DNA from: Thuidium tamariscinum | Taxonomy: Eukaryota; Streptophyta; Bryopsida; Hypnales; Thuidiaceae | DNA length: 64,000 nt | Assembly: GCA_947034885.2 (NCBI GenBank) | Contig: OX344751.2 | Location: forward strand, 6,882,001 to 6,946,000 | Direction: 5' to 3' | In this document: piece by piece, positions 12,721-24,528 of the stretch | How positions within the stretch are numbered: position 1 is the first letter of the stretch | Layout: the number at the start of each line of letters is the position of its first letter | Translations under genes and position numbers: made by a program | The notes under the pieces: generated by a model | The model's database searches: none | Seen by the model: only the letters and a program-made list of their open reading frames with translations | Told to the model about the DNA's origin: nothing

Positions 12721-12986
12721 GCCTAACCATTAGATGTTTTTTCTACCTGTTAGAAGAGTGTGAATTCCTGACTATGGGAACATTGTAGAAAATTGCCACA
12801 TATGCAATTTGACATGGATGAGAGACCACCACGTCATATAATAGTATTTTAAAAAATAAAAAATCATTTTTTTGGGGGGGGGGTATTTTATTATTTTATT
12901 ACTATTTTTTATTTGGATTGTTCACAACATTGAGGGTAGGCCTGAAACAATCTTCTAATCCCACAAAAAAACATCTAATGGTAGGC
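12721..12986. mobile_element. CATTAG-type MITE, copy 1
   Basis: The ends are inverted repeats of about 30 bp. The left reads GCCTAACCATTAGATG followed by a T run. The right reads CATCTAATGGTAGGC preceded by an A run, and continues as a match to 'ttagaaga'. The interior carries 'gacatggatgagagacc', which recurs in diverged form in the related elements at 19833, 43750 and 62668. There is no coding capacity. Confidence 0.65.
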
Positions 12987-14890
12987 TAATTTGAACAATT
13001 GACTGCTTCCAGTTTCATTGAATTCTAATTTACTTTTGATGGACACCAATGAATAAAGTACATTGTAAAATGATGAGCAAAGTACTTTTGAGCACACTAA
13101 TGAGCAAAAATTGAATGCAAAAGTGCTTTGATACAATCAATTTAAAACCCAAAAGAAATTCCCTAAATACTCCAAGCTACACTATTTTGCCCAATATTTG
13201 GCACATTGGATGCTTGAGGAATAGTGCCCTAGGATACATTGGAGATTATTTTGCCTCCTCACCCCTATCGAATCTACCCCACCCAAGTGCAATGAATGGA
13301 GGTGGGGATGCTCAAAGGCACCATTTAGAATACATAAATTTTACTTCACATTCAAATCTAATATTCAAATAATCGATATCTCTTCAAGTAAATATGAAAA
13401 GATGAATGATAAAATAATCTGTTAATAAACATAGTAGTTTTGTAGAGAAGAAATAAAGATTCAAGAATCCTTGATTCCTCGAGGGAGTAGTATATTTATG
13501 CGACAAGGTTACATATTGCAACCCCTTACTTTTTCCTTGGTCATTTTGTATGTGCCTTCAATCTCTTCTCATGATTCTTCCTAGCTTATTTATCATTCTT
13601 GAATTGAGCTTCTACTAAAATTTGTTTGTCTTCTTCATCTTCATATGGCTTGCAAACATTGTTTTATTACTAGTAGGAACATAATCTATATAAACTAAAT
13701 TTTAAGACCTACATTCAATCTAATTTGTCATTAGTTGGAGATGTATGAATAGGGTCAAAACATTCTTTTGATAAGAACAAGAATAGTTAAAACACTTAGA
13801 TGAGGCATTTAAATATTGGGTAAAGTGTGGATTTTTTTTTTGAAAAGGCATTTGGAAGATGCTATATTGACATATTTAACATTGCATCACCTTATTTGTG
13901 GCATCTTGTCATAGAAATGGCATTGTCTAAGAGTAATTGGAATTGTTACTGAAAAAACCTAATACACTAAATCTGAAAGAGTATGTTTACAATCAAAGGA
14001 GTCAATTTAAGTAAAGACTTTAGAATTTTATTTACAAGCCAAATTTTGCATTATTTCATTCTTTGTATATTTATATATTTAATTAAACTATTTTTTACTA
14101 AAAATTTAAATATTTATATTTTAACTTTTCTAAAATTGTTTTTGCTTGTGGTTTTAAGGGAAATTTTTTTTTACATGTTTAAGGGACATGGGAACTACCC
14201 TTTAAATTTAAAAGATGTAAACTATACCAAATTAATATGGAATTATATCTTACATCAATGAAGAACTTAGGGACATTCATTCTACGAAAATTGTAAACAA
14301 AGCAGTACACCATATAAAGTAAGAAACATATCTTCAAAGGTACTTTAGTAGAAAAGAAGAGCCTAACTTAGAAAATACATGTTGAGAATAAAAATATTCA
14401 TTTATATATATTAGAAGGCTAATATGTAATAAAATCTTATATTCATATAGCTAACATTGTGGCCTAATTTTCAAAAAATATTTTGAGTTTGTTACATTTA
14501 GTACTTAAAAGAGTACTAAAGGTGTGCTTTAAATTAGTTTCTAGAACTATGTTTTGTAAGTAATAGCATTGAGGGCAATGGAAGACCGCAAGTTCTTTTG
14601 AGTTCTTAAAGTGTGTAAATGCTCCCATTAGGTGAAATTTGAGGTTTAGGGAGGGCAGTTTCAGGTTTGTTCTTGAAATAGTTCTTGAAACAATTCTCAG
14701 AATTGTTGGCTATTATCAAGCTAGAAATTACCAAAAAATTAAAATAATAATAATAATTGGGTCCTGAAATGCATTGAAAAGTCCAATTTTGTTTCCTTCA
14801 AAAAAAAATTGAAAGACATGGCACGGTACATGAGATTCCTACGACAATGCATTTCTACAATAGTTTACACATTCCCACGGCAATTTCTAC
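12987..14890. other. AT-rich intergenic DNA
   Basis: No gene recognised. Open frames at 13115-13372 and 13983-14261 are low-complexity (Phe/Ile/Leu/Lys-rich in the second) and look like chance frames in AT-rich DNA. Confidence 0.45.
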
Positions 14891-15246
14891 CATAAGAGGA
14901 TTTTTCAGGGCTTCAGGAGACCTTTTCAGCCCTGTTCCCCTGTCTGCGAACGCGTCAGATAAAAAAATAATTAGAAAATAATTAAAAAAATAATTAGAAA
15001 ATAAAATAATAATAAAAAATAAAAAAATAAAAAAATAATTTTTTTATATTAAAAAATTATTTAAAAATTTTAAAAATAATAAAAAAATAATTTTTTTTCA
15101 AAAAATAATATTAAAATATTAATTAAATATGATTATCTGATGTGGCAGCCTCTTGGCGACATCAGATCGCCTCAGTGGCAGCGTTCAGAGAGTTCCCATG
15201 GCCTGATAACTCACAGTCTTCCAGAGTAGCTAAAAATCCTCTTATG
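14891..15246. mobile_element. CATTAG-related MITE with CATAAGAGG ends
   Basis: CATAAGAGGATTTTT at 14891 is matched by AAAAATCCTCTTATG ending at 15246, a 15-bp perfect inverted repeat around a 356-bp unit. The middle is almost pure A+T (14960-15125). The flanking part holds 'gatgtggcagcctcttgg', similar to the shared core of the other CATTAG elements. It is non-coding. Confidence 0.6.
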
Positions 15247-15269
15247 ATTCCCTCAATTTGAAAACTTGC

Positions 15270-15370
15270 AGTCTTCCAGAGGCTTCAAATCTCTTTGAAT
15301 GACATCTTCAATCTGACATGGCTAAGAAATTGCCACATTAGAAAATATTTATTTATTTATTTTAAATTAT

Positions 15371-15401
<31 letters not shown>

Positions 15402-15590
15402 TTTAAAAAATTCAATTTAAGGTTTCTTTAAATTTTAAAAATATAGATTTTTTTTTAATTGATTTTTTTTTCAAAAATTTAAAAATTTAGCTATTACAGT
15501 TTGATTTACAATTGTAGGATAGTAGAAGGAACAAGCAAGGGAACAACCCTAAAACGACCCTCCCTTGCCTTCAAATGTCTTCTTCAACTT
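15270..15590. mobile_element. Degenerate CATTAG-type MITE (partial)
   Basis: The right-hand part (about 15505-15590: 'gggaacaaccctaaaac' then 'ccttgccttcaaatgtctt') closely matches the right end of the element at 62668-63000. The left end is blurred. It appears to be a neighbouring, older insertion of the same family. Confidence 0.4.
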
Positions 15591-18099
15591 TAGTAGTTTA
15601 TCTCATTTGGTTGTGGTCATATCTTTTCAAATTAGAATGTGGCTTTAATCCAAGTTGCAATTGCTTCCTTCAATTATAGCAATAGAAATGGATAGAAAAT
15701 TAGAGTGTGGTATGTGGTGTTCCAAACATTTAATAGACCAAGTTTGTAATGAAATTGAGTGCACATAGCACCAATGAGATCATAAAACATCAAAGGGTGA
15801 GTTGATACTTAGTAATTCATTTGTTACATAGAGAGGTAAGAAGTATTTGTTGATAATATCTTTTGAAGTGTCATCCACATTACCTTGAAATTTATATTAG
15901 AGATGGATGTCTAGAATGTAATTATATCCTATATTTAATACTATGAAGTGCCCCAAATTAATAATCTAGAGCTAAAATTTCTATAGTACACTCCTCCAAT
16001 GGGCAAGCATACTCTTACCAAGGGGCATTTAAAAATGCATTGCTTCAAGTCCATTGCATTTGTATAAATAAACTTCCTTGCATTTACACTTTTGAATATT
16101 GAAAATGGTTTCAAGATCATTCTTCTTGTGAAATGTTATCACCATTAGATCTTCACAAAAAAACAATTTATAATTTCTTTAAATATTTTGTTTATCCTAT
16201 TTTTAAAAAAATTAAGCATAACAAATTTTGTTCAAAAATTGTATCAATTTAATCTTTGAATAACTTTTGATCTACATTTATTGGTCTCAAAGCTTGATAA
16301 TACATTATTTTGAGTGTTTAACCAACAGTACTAGTATGAAAGCATGGAAATATGAGCAAGCGAGCCCTGAGTATGTATATAAGTATTTATAATATAGCCA
16401 TTGAAGGTGCTTATAAAAAATCACCTATAATATAGGTATCCATAATATAAATATAAGATTTTTTTAATAAAGACACTTATACCATAGGTGTATAGTCTTC
16501 TAGGCTCATAGGCTCACATTCCTAAGCTCACATTATAGTCATCCTTGCCATCTACAAGCCCTAGAATTTTTCTAATGTGACTTGGAGTAATTGCAAGAAT
16601 GAATTGTCAATATTGTTCTCCTTTAGACTATTTATAGCTAGTATTCACTAGCCTATTTTTTGGACACCATAGTGATGAATTGTACCATTTAAAAATAAAT
16701 TTCTACTTTTTATTAGATAAAATTAATCTTTTTTTCCAATTTATTTCCAATTCTATTCAAAGCATAAATGAAATTGCCAAATTTTGGATGAAAAAGTACA
16801 TGAATATGATTGAAAAGAATTTTTTATCCAAAAAATGGATGTATGTAGAAGTACAATCACATACATTTTAAGTGATTGCCATCTTGGCAATTTCTAAAAA
16901 ATAAAAAAGGATTGGTAACCACCTTACATTCTATGATCTTTTGGAAAAAATTTAAAACTTAAAATTTTTAAAATAGTTAGTTCAGTTTTTAGCAAAACTA
17001 GTCAAAATTGGACAATCAATGAAATGAAAAGTTGTAAAGCATGACTTTTTGACTTGTGAAGACACTTTGCCATTTTTATTGAAAATGAGTGTATGACTCA
17101 TCTATTCATTGAACTCCCAATGTTTGGATGTCTTTTTTCATAAAAAACACACTCAAAACTATCAATTTCATGCAAATAACAAAAATTTTACATATTTGCA
17201 TTTTGGCATATTCAATTCTAAGACCTTGCTCCGGACCAATATAAAAATGTCTACAAGAAATTTTAAGAACTTCTATGACCATATCCATTACAAGATATAA
17301 TCATTTAAAGGGAAAAAACATTCTATTTTTTCTAGCTTCATTAGATTATAAGGCTTCAAATCTTTTTTATTTAAATTTTTTCTACTGCAAGTAATGAATT
17401 CAAAAAAAGGTTTATACTAAAGAATTGAACAAAAGTGAAGAAGAATAATTAGCCTCTCCCTATAATTTTCATTCCTTAAAAAAAAAAAAGTCAAAGTAGG
17501 TATTAGATAGAAGAAAAACAGAACTATTGATAGCTCTAAAGTGGAATTGAAAAATAATAATCCCTATGGTGAGTTTTTTGTAGAAAACAAACTAAAGCAA
17601 GTGCAATTTTCTAAATTATTAAAATTAAGTTAAAAAAAGAATCGAATATGTTAACTTCTCAAGAAAATGCTAAGATTGCTTGCAAAATAAGATGTTGAAC
17701 TTTCTTATTAGTTATCCAAATGGAATGAATCAAATCATTTTATGTAGACAAAATTGTAATGTGCAATAAATTTATTTATTTTAAATTCAAATTTCTTTGT
17801 TTTTATACTATTTGCCTTTGCTTGTTTCGGGCTTATTGTAGTATAACACTTGATCTAAGGTACCAATTGAAATAATAATTATAATTCTCCAAAACTAATC
17901 AATTTTTCTATCTTGAAGAAACGTTTCTAAAATCTCTTGCCAAAAATTGAGATTGAAAATATTTGCCCTAAACTTCAAGAATCTTCTAAGGGAAATATTG
18001 GGAGTTTAGGGTTGAACTCCAAAAATTAGGGCATCCATGTACAATAATATGGACTTTAGTAAATTTTTATTCTTCAAATGGACCTTCATTACCCAAAAA
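15591..18099. other. AT-rich intergenic DNA
   Basis: No gene recognised. Frames at 16680-16871 (+) and 17106-17300 (both strands) are short and lack domains. Confidence 0.45.
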
Positions 18100-19075
18100 G
18101 AGGCCCTAGAATTTAAGAGCCCTTCCCTTCACACTTTGAGCCCTTCCCAAAAACAAAAGTCTTTCAAAATTGCCTTCAAATGATCCTCTAAGAACATTTA
18201 GGAGATGGTCTCTGGGCATCAAAAAAAGAGGTTGTAAGATATGAAAGCCCCTCTCTTGCCATGTCAAGCCTTTTACAAGGAACAAAAAATCCTTCAAATG
18301 ACACTTCTAATTTTTAGAGAACATTTTCAGGATCCAGGAGCCCTTTATAAAGAACTAAAATCTTTCTAATGAAAACTAGATAAAGTTTATAGATACATTT
18401 CTTTGGCAATGAAGAAAAATCATTTTCAATGATGAAAATGCTTTCAGGATTTAAGAGACCAACTTATAGTACAAGAGCCCTTCATAAAGAACCAAGACTT
18501 CTTCTAATGACCCCCTCACCCCCCATTCCAAAATGAAAAGAGAGTCCCTTGCTACCACAAAAAGGTTCTTCTATATAGAAGAGCTAGCCTTTTTTTTGGC
18601 TTAAGTAGACCTTTTCAAAGAACAAAAGCCCTTCAAATGCCTCCCTCCATTAGAGAAAGGATCCTTTAATTAACACCAATAGAAGATTTTTAGGATTTAG
18701 GAATCCTTTTCAATTCCATCAATAGACTTTTACAAAGAACCAAGTGTTTTTCAAATGACACCTTCAACAAAATTGAGGCAAAGTCCTTTGACATTAAGGC
18801 TTTATTTTGACTTTCTCATTTGAGATTGCACGGGAAAAAAATAATTTGGCCAAAATTATATTCTTGTAATGTATAATAATGTAATGTTTTCTATTCAATA
18901 TGTAGATGCATATTGAAATATGGAGCACTACTATAACATTTTATATTGTCACTCTGGACATTTCATAAAAAATGAAAAAACCTTGTATGACACCTATAGA
19001 ATCTAGGACTCTCTAGTGGCAACAAGAGCCCTTTACAAAAAACCAAGAGTCCTTCTAATGACACTCAAAAAATTA
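18100..19075. repeat. Degenerate interspersed repeat array
   Basis: A phrase close to 'gagcccttcataaagaacc...ccttctaatgacacc' recurs many times, for example near 18110, 18340, 18470, 18615, 18715 and 19025, at irregular spacing of roughly 100-300 bp. Units are diverged and often preceded by 'aggatttagga'. This looks like an old, decayed tandem or satellite-like array. It has no coding content. Confidence 0.45.
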
Positions 19076-19832
19076 GATCACTATAACATTCCTACAATTT
19101 ATTCTATCAGTTGTTTTACTTCAAAGTACAGTGGGGTACCAATCAAAATGTTGTTTTTGAATTCACAATGAGAAAAATTTCAGTATTGCCAACTTTGAAA
19201 GCCTCCTGAGAGCTCAAAAGTTGGTATTTTACCACGAAATGTTTTCCACAATATCATATTTAAGTACATTATATGTATGACAAATTTCAAGGACAAAAGA
19301 TTCACACAAAAAAAGTTATTCAAAATCTACCAACATGGATAGTGGTGAGAAACATTTCACTACTTTCAACTTTGACACCTTTCTAAGGATTGAGTTTTTT
19401 TTTCTTTTTCCATGAAATTTTTGTCATGAAACAATTTCTATGTTTTAAATATGTATAAAAAATTTCAAGGTAAAATTTTTTTATTTTAAGAAGATATTTG
19501 AAATCTCCCAACAGGTGTAGTTTTGAGAAAATTTTCACAATTGCCAACTTTGACACCCTCCCAAGGGCTGAAAAATTGGTTTCTTACCATGAATTTTTTT
19601 TTGTGAAGTCATCTCTATGTTGATAATATATTCTCCAAATTTCAAGTTCAAATGAATTACCAATTTAAAGAAGATATACAAAATCTCCCAACTTGTGTAG
19701 TTGGCCTAGGTATGGAATTTTTTGTATGTCAACATTTTATGGAATTGATTTTTGGGACTTTTGGATGTAGAGGCTACAATCACATACCATTGTTCATTGT
19801 GGTTTAAAGCACAAGCTAGCTTTTGCACACAT

Positions 19833-20089
19833 CATTAGATGGTTTTTTTGCGGTTTAGAAGACTGCAAGTTCCTAATTGTAGAAACACTGGGGAAGTTTG
19901 CCACATATGTGATCAGATGTGGCCGAGAGACTGCCATGTCAGATAATAATATTAAAAAAAAATTTAAATGATAATATTTCTCAAAAAAAATATTTAAAAA
20001 ATATTTTTTATTATATTTTATTCTGACTTGTTCACAGCATTGGAAACAGGCCTGAAATAGTTTTCTAGTCTCGCTAAAAACATCTAATG
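19833..20089. mobile_element. CATTAG-type MITE, copy 2
   Basis: The left end CATTAGATGG plus a T run, followed by 'ttagaagactg', is mirrored at the right end by 'ctagtctcg', an A run and CATCTAATG. The 257-bp unit is clearly homologous to 12721-12986, sharing 'ccacatatg', 'gagagac' and 'ttgttcacagcattg'. It is non-coding. Confidence 0.65.
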
Positions 20090-22883
20090 TTACTTTGAGC
20101 AATAATATTGTGCTTCCATGTGTCAAGTAGAGGCCAACATAGGGATGGGTGTATCTTCATGATGTTTTGAACTTCTTCTTTTCTCTTGATATTTGTTTTG
20201 TGTTCCACCTTTTCTTACTTTTAAGTGCATTCCATAGTTCATTGGAGTTTTGCAAAGCCAAAATCTCTTTAGAGTTACTTTAAAAAATTTGAAGAATATA
20301 ACTAGTATGTTACAAAGTCCTTCAATTTCCAAAAGTTGTAGAGTCATTTATAGTCCAATTTCATACAATTTCATGACACTTCAATATGTAGTATGAATAC
20401 TTTTTCTAAATTCAATAACAAGCCCTACATTTACTACCTTATCTTTTGTTGTTATCAAATAGTTACAATTAGGTTCACCTAAGATAGACCTATGAAACTT
20501 GAAAAATAGTGTGTTTGATGCATAAGTAAGTATAAAGGCAAATAATATACATGTGAGTGCTCGCAATTAGTGATTTCAAAGTTTACAATTTTAGGCACTA
20601 CAACCAGAATTATGAAAAAGTAATTATGTAAATGTTGACATGCAAGAGTATTCTTTAGGTATCTGCTAAGTGAAGGTGTGGCAAATACAATTGAATTCCT
20701 ATTTTTAATATCCAAATTGAACTAAGGTAATCCAACTCATTATCATTTGTAGCCTATTTCTATCAATATACCAATCCAATTCCATCACCTATTCATGGTT
20801 TGAATTCTTCCTCCAAATTCCTCCAAATTCCCTTGATTTTATGACAAAATCAAGGATTTTATGACAACAAGGGATAAAATGTCACTCCATTACTAAACAA
20901 TACCTAATACTTTATTAGGCAGTCATAGATTGTTTATAGATTGTTTATTACTCTAGTCTAGGGGTTAGTTTTATAATCCTAGGGTTGACTATTCCAAAAA
21001 ATCATAGAAACTACAATTTTGATTAGAAAATTCTAATTTCACTTGGATTTGATTCATAAAACAAGCACATACAGAAAAATATGTGCCCTTCTTGGAATCG
21101 ACTTCAAGATATTTAAATTACAAGTTAGTGTGGTAATAGGCTTGTTTACATTAAATAAACTACCTTACCCTTCAGTGCCCCAACGCCTCAAACCTAGCCT
21201 CTTTAAAGATTGCTTTGTTTAACTATTACAATTGTTCTAATAGTACAAAAAACCATTTGTCCACTTTCCCTCAACTCCTAATTTTTCTCCACTACCAATT
21301 AGTACCATCAATCTTTTAAGATTTTTTTTAGAAACATATGACCTTTAAGGGCCGCAGCTAGATTGACACAACACAACAACTAAGACAACTTGGTAGAATA
21401 GCTTAAGAATTACACATCTTGGATATTCCTATCAAGAATAGGTGCACTAGCATGAAGAATCCCCATGTGAGCAATGTCAACATGGGGAGTTGAAATGAGA
21501 GCCTGTCCCATCTCATGGGGTAGTTTAAAGTCATTGCAGACCATTATGGATCTTGTTTTGGGTGAGAGTTTGATTAGTAAGATAGTTTGCTCTAAAAGTG
21601 AACACTGTTATAAAATGGCCTCTATAATTGAGGATAAAAAAACATCATGTAGTTTTAAAAGGAAACTATGATTGACAGAAAATGGCCTGAAGAAGAAGTG
21701 AGTGCATTAAGTTGTAGTATGGATTGGTTTAACATGAAATGTGGTCCATTTCAAAAAAACTACAACATGTGTACATTAATATATTTAAAATCAAATTTGG
21801 ATGGCCAACAACCACTGAAAAAAGTATATAAAATTTAAAATCTTTAAAACTACCATTGGTCACATTAAGAGCCGTCCCTTGTGCTTTATAACAAGTTAGC
21901 AAGCTCCTTTTAGATTACCCCATCTCCCTTAACAGAGTACATGTGTTCGCATTTTGTCAAGCCTATAGTCAGAAATAGGTACTTAGGACTGTAATCTTTG
22001 AAAAATCATAACTAATTCAATATTGCTCTGAAATTTTTTGAGGGGGTACGGGCGGACGAGGCTGAGAGTTCTTAAGTAAGTTTGGACAATATTCCAAGGT
22101 TTTAGTTTCATTTGTCACAAGGGTTTGAATTAGATTTTAAGAATTTTAAGAATTCTTTGTGCAATTGCCGTGGACTTGTATAATATTGGTGCAACTTCAC
22201 AGGTATTGAATTGAATTGGTGTATTATTTGGCCTTCTGGAAAAAAAATTCAGTGTGGTTTTTGTGAGAGTGATCAAGGAGATCTGTTCAAAAATTTAGTT
22301 GAGATTGACTTCTTTTTCTAACTTGGTTGAGGTTGTTGGATCTTGGAAGTGATTTGGTGAGGTTTTGAATTGGTGGGAGAGTTGCGGGAGTTCTTAAGTT
22401 GCTTTGGTCAAGTAGTTTTCTAAGAGCATGGAGTAGCATATAATTTGGTAGGCAGGTATTATGGAATGTCCAATTGGAGTTTTCCTACGTTTTTGACAAA
22501 TTTTATCATCTAGACTTGCAAATGTTCATACAATGATTGTGCTTAGGTCGTTTTTGTTCCAGTTCTTATTGGTTGATGAAGAAGATGGACCCGTGTGTTG
22601 ATATTGTTGATGCAGTTGCTTCTTCTAGCTCTGAGTATGGCGCACAGGGAGTGACCCAACGCGCTAGGGGTGCAACGTGATGGCGATGGCAGAAGCTCGG
22701 TAGGACTGTTGCACTCACAATCGAGATATGGAAATTAAAAACAGAAATTTAGCAAGCATACCAAATTAGCTCCAGTTCGAAAAACCTTCCAGATCCGGAA
22801 ATCTTGGATCTCGAGTTCAGTTCAATCTGTATGCGAGTTGGATCCCTGCCTCGTGCTAAGCGGCTAGGGGGGACAGGGTACGC
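20090..22883. other. Intergenic DNA, more mixed composition after 22.0 kb
   Basis: No gene recognised. From about 22.05 kb base composition becomes less AT-biased and G/T-rich, and from about 22.6 kb clearly GC-richer. This may be the start of the retrotransposon leader, but I could not find its true 5' end. Confidence 0.4.
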
Positions 22884-24528
22884 ATGCAGGTTGCTACTTG
22901 TAACAAATTTCCGCAGATGGCCATCCACGAAGACTGGAGTTCACAGCCTCGCCATCACAAGCCACCCCGACCGCCCACACTGAGTATGCAGATCGAACAA
23001 AGTAAGTTACAATCAGGTACCGTTATCATCGTCGTTCTCTCAGTTATTGGGTTATATAGTTTTCTTTACTACTCCCTCTCAACCTCATCCTACGCATACA
23101 CAAATGCTCCATCACCACACACATTGCAAATACACCGCCCCAGATCAGATCCTGTAGTCGCACAGCATGCAAACAATCACATCAATAAACACCCAATGTC
23201 ACTCGGAGTGGTCACAGAGATACAACATGGTCCACAAGGGAGTCTCCTCATTCGTAAACACAGTAACCAATTAGCGCCTGCACATTGATATCCACCCAGA
23301 GCCACACTAGTCACAAGCAGCGCACCCCACTGATACCCTACTCTGGAACTCTGCATTGAAACTCTTCACTGAAACTCTGTCGACGTACTGGCGCCGAAGA
23401 CAACCCACGCAAGCAAGTTTGGGTACACCCCCGGGAAACAGCCAATCCACACAACCATCGCACCGCAGATCCGCACGGACCTTGCGCCACAACTCCTCAC
23501 AAACAACACGCCGCAGCTGAGTAACGGCATTTTCGGGTGGGCATCCCAAAAACTACTCCTTGCTTCGAGGTTACACTTATACATCTTTTTTCATCATTTC
23601 TAGCTTGTAGGCCTTTCGTACTTTGCCACTTTGGTTTCACTTTAGCTTCAAGATGTTCAGTCTCCATCACACAGTGTCGGTCAAGCTCCACCAAAACTCG
23701 CCCAGCTTAAGCGAAACTCGCCCAGCTCACTAAAGCTCGCCCAACTGGCCCAACTTCACCAAAACTCGCCCAGCTCACTGCAACTCGTCCAGCTCAATCG
23801 CGTCATCAAGACTTACTCGGATCCCATCGGAACCTGCCCAGCTCCATCGAAACTGTATGAAGACCAAGCCTCAAGACAAGCTGGTAGATTCCAGACGGAG
23901 TGTGAAGGACACTAGGCTGTGCCCAACGCCCAAGGCCCTAGCTACTTCAAATCGACAGTCATCCCGTAGCACAAAGACTACAGGGTCTTCAAGCAAGACA
24001 CAACACGCCATCCGCCTAAGTGTATATGTTGAAGAAGAATTTCAAATCCAAAGGCGCCACACCATGTCCACACCTCCACTTCCAGATTCACACACGATAC
24101 AACCTTAGACCAGAGGTCTGCTTCTATACTTCTACCTCCTTTATTGTACTCTTTTGTATGAAAATATCTATTTGGACAACTCTTCTTTATACGTATGTTG
24201 TAATCCCACTCACGCCCGGGAGCCTACTGCTACCGAGAGGGTTTTTACAATATACTTCAAACAAATTGCAATCCATATCAAACCCATTGCAATATATAGA
24301 AACTTTCCTTGCAATATATACACTTTACAACACACTCGTTCAAACATAGACCAAACTCTTAAAACTTCAATCTTTTTCCAAAATATGGATCCTCTCTACT
24401 CTAAAAAATCTCAAAATATTATATTTTGTCCAAAACAAAAGTGCATACACACATACCTTAACATTTCTCAAATCATACTAGTTTTGCACTTTTGGCCTAA
24501 AAATCAGATTCAATTTTACGCAGGTACA
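22884..24528 (+). other. Probable 5' leader of the Dualen-like retrotransposon
   Basis: This C-rich, relatively GC-rich region directly precedes ORF1. It contains an ORF of 134 codons at 22884-23288 with one hydrophobic segment (TVIIVVLSVIGLYSFLYYSL), but no domain I recognise. Around 23690-23850 is a cluster of short repeats, described separately. Many LINEs carry a long leader with the internal promoter. The 5' boundary here is not determined, and part of this stretch could predate the insertion. Confidence 0.4.
23690..23853 (+). repeat. Degenerate short tandem repeat (aactcgcccagctca unit)
   Basis: Six or more diverged copies of a 15-20-bp unit close to 'aactcgcccagctca' follow one another, including 'aaactcgcccagctt', 'agctcgcccaactgg', 'aactcgtccagctca' and 'aacctgcccagctcc'. 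The unit is much more GC-rich than the surroundings. It sits in the presumed leader of the retrotransposon. Confidence 0.65.

Noticed and set aside
23690..23853. CRISPR-like array
   Set aside because: The units are contiguous and diverged without uniform spacers, and the host is a eukaryote.
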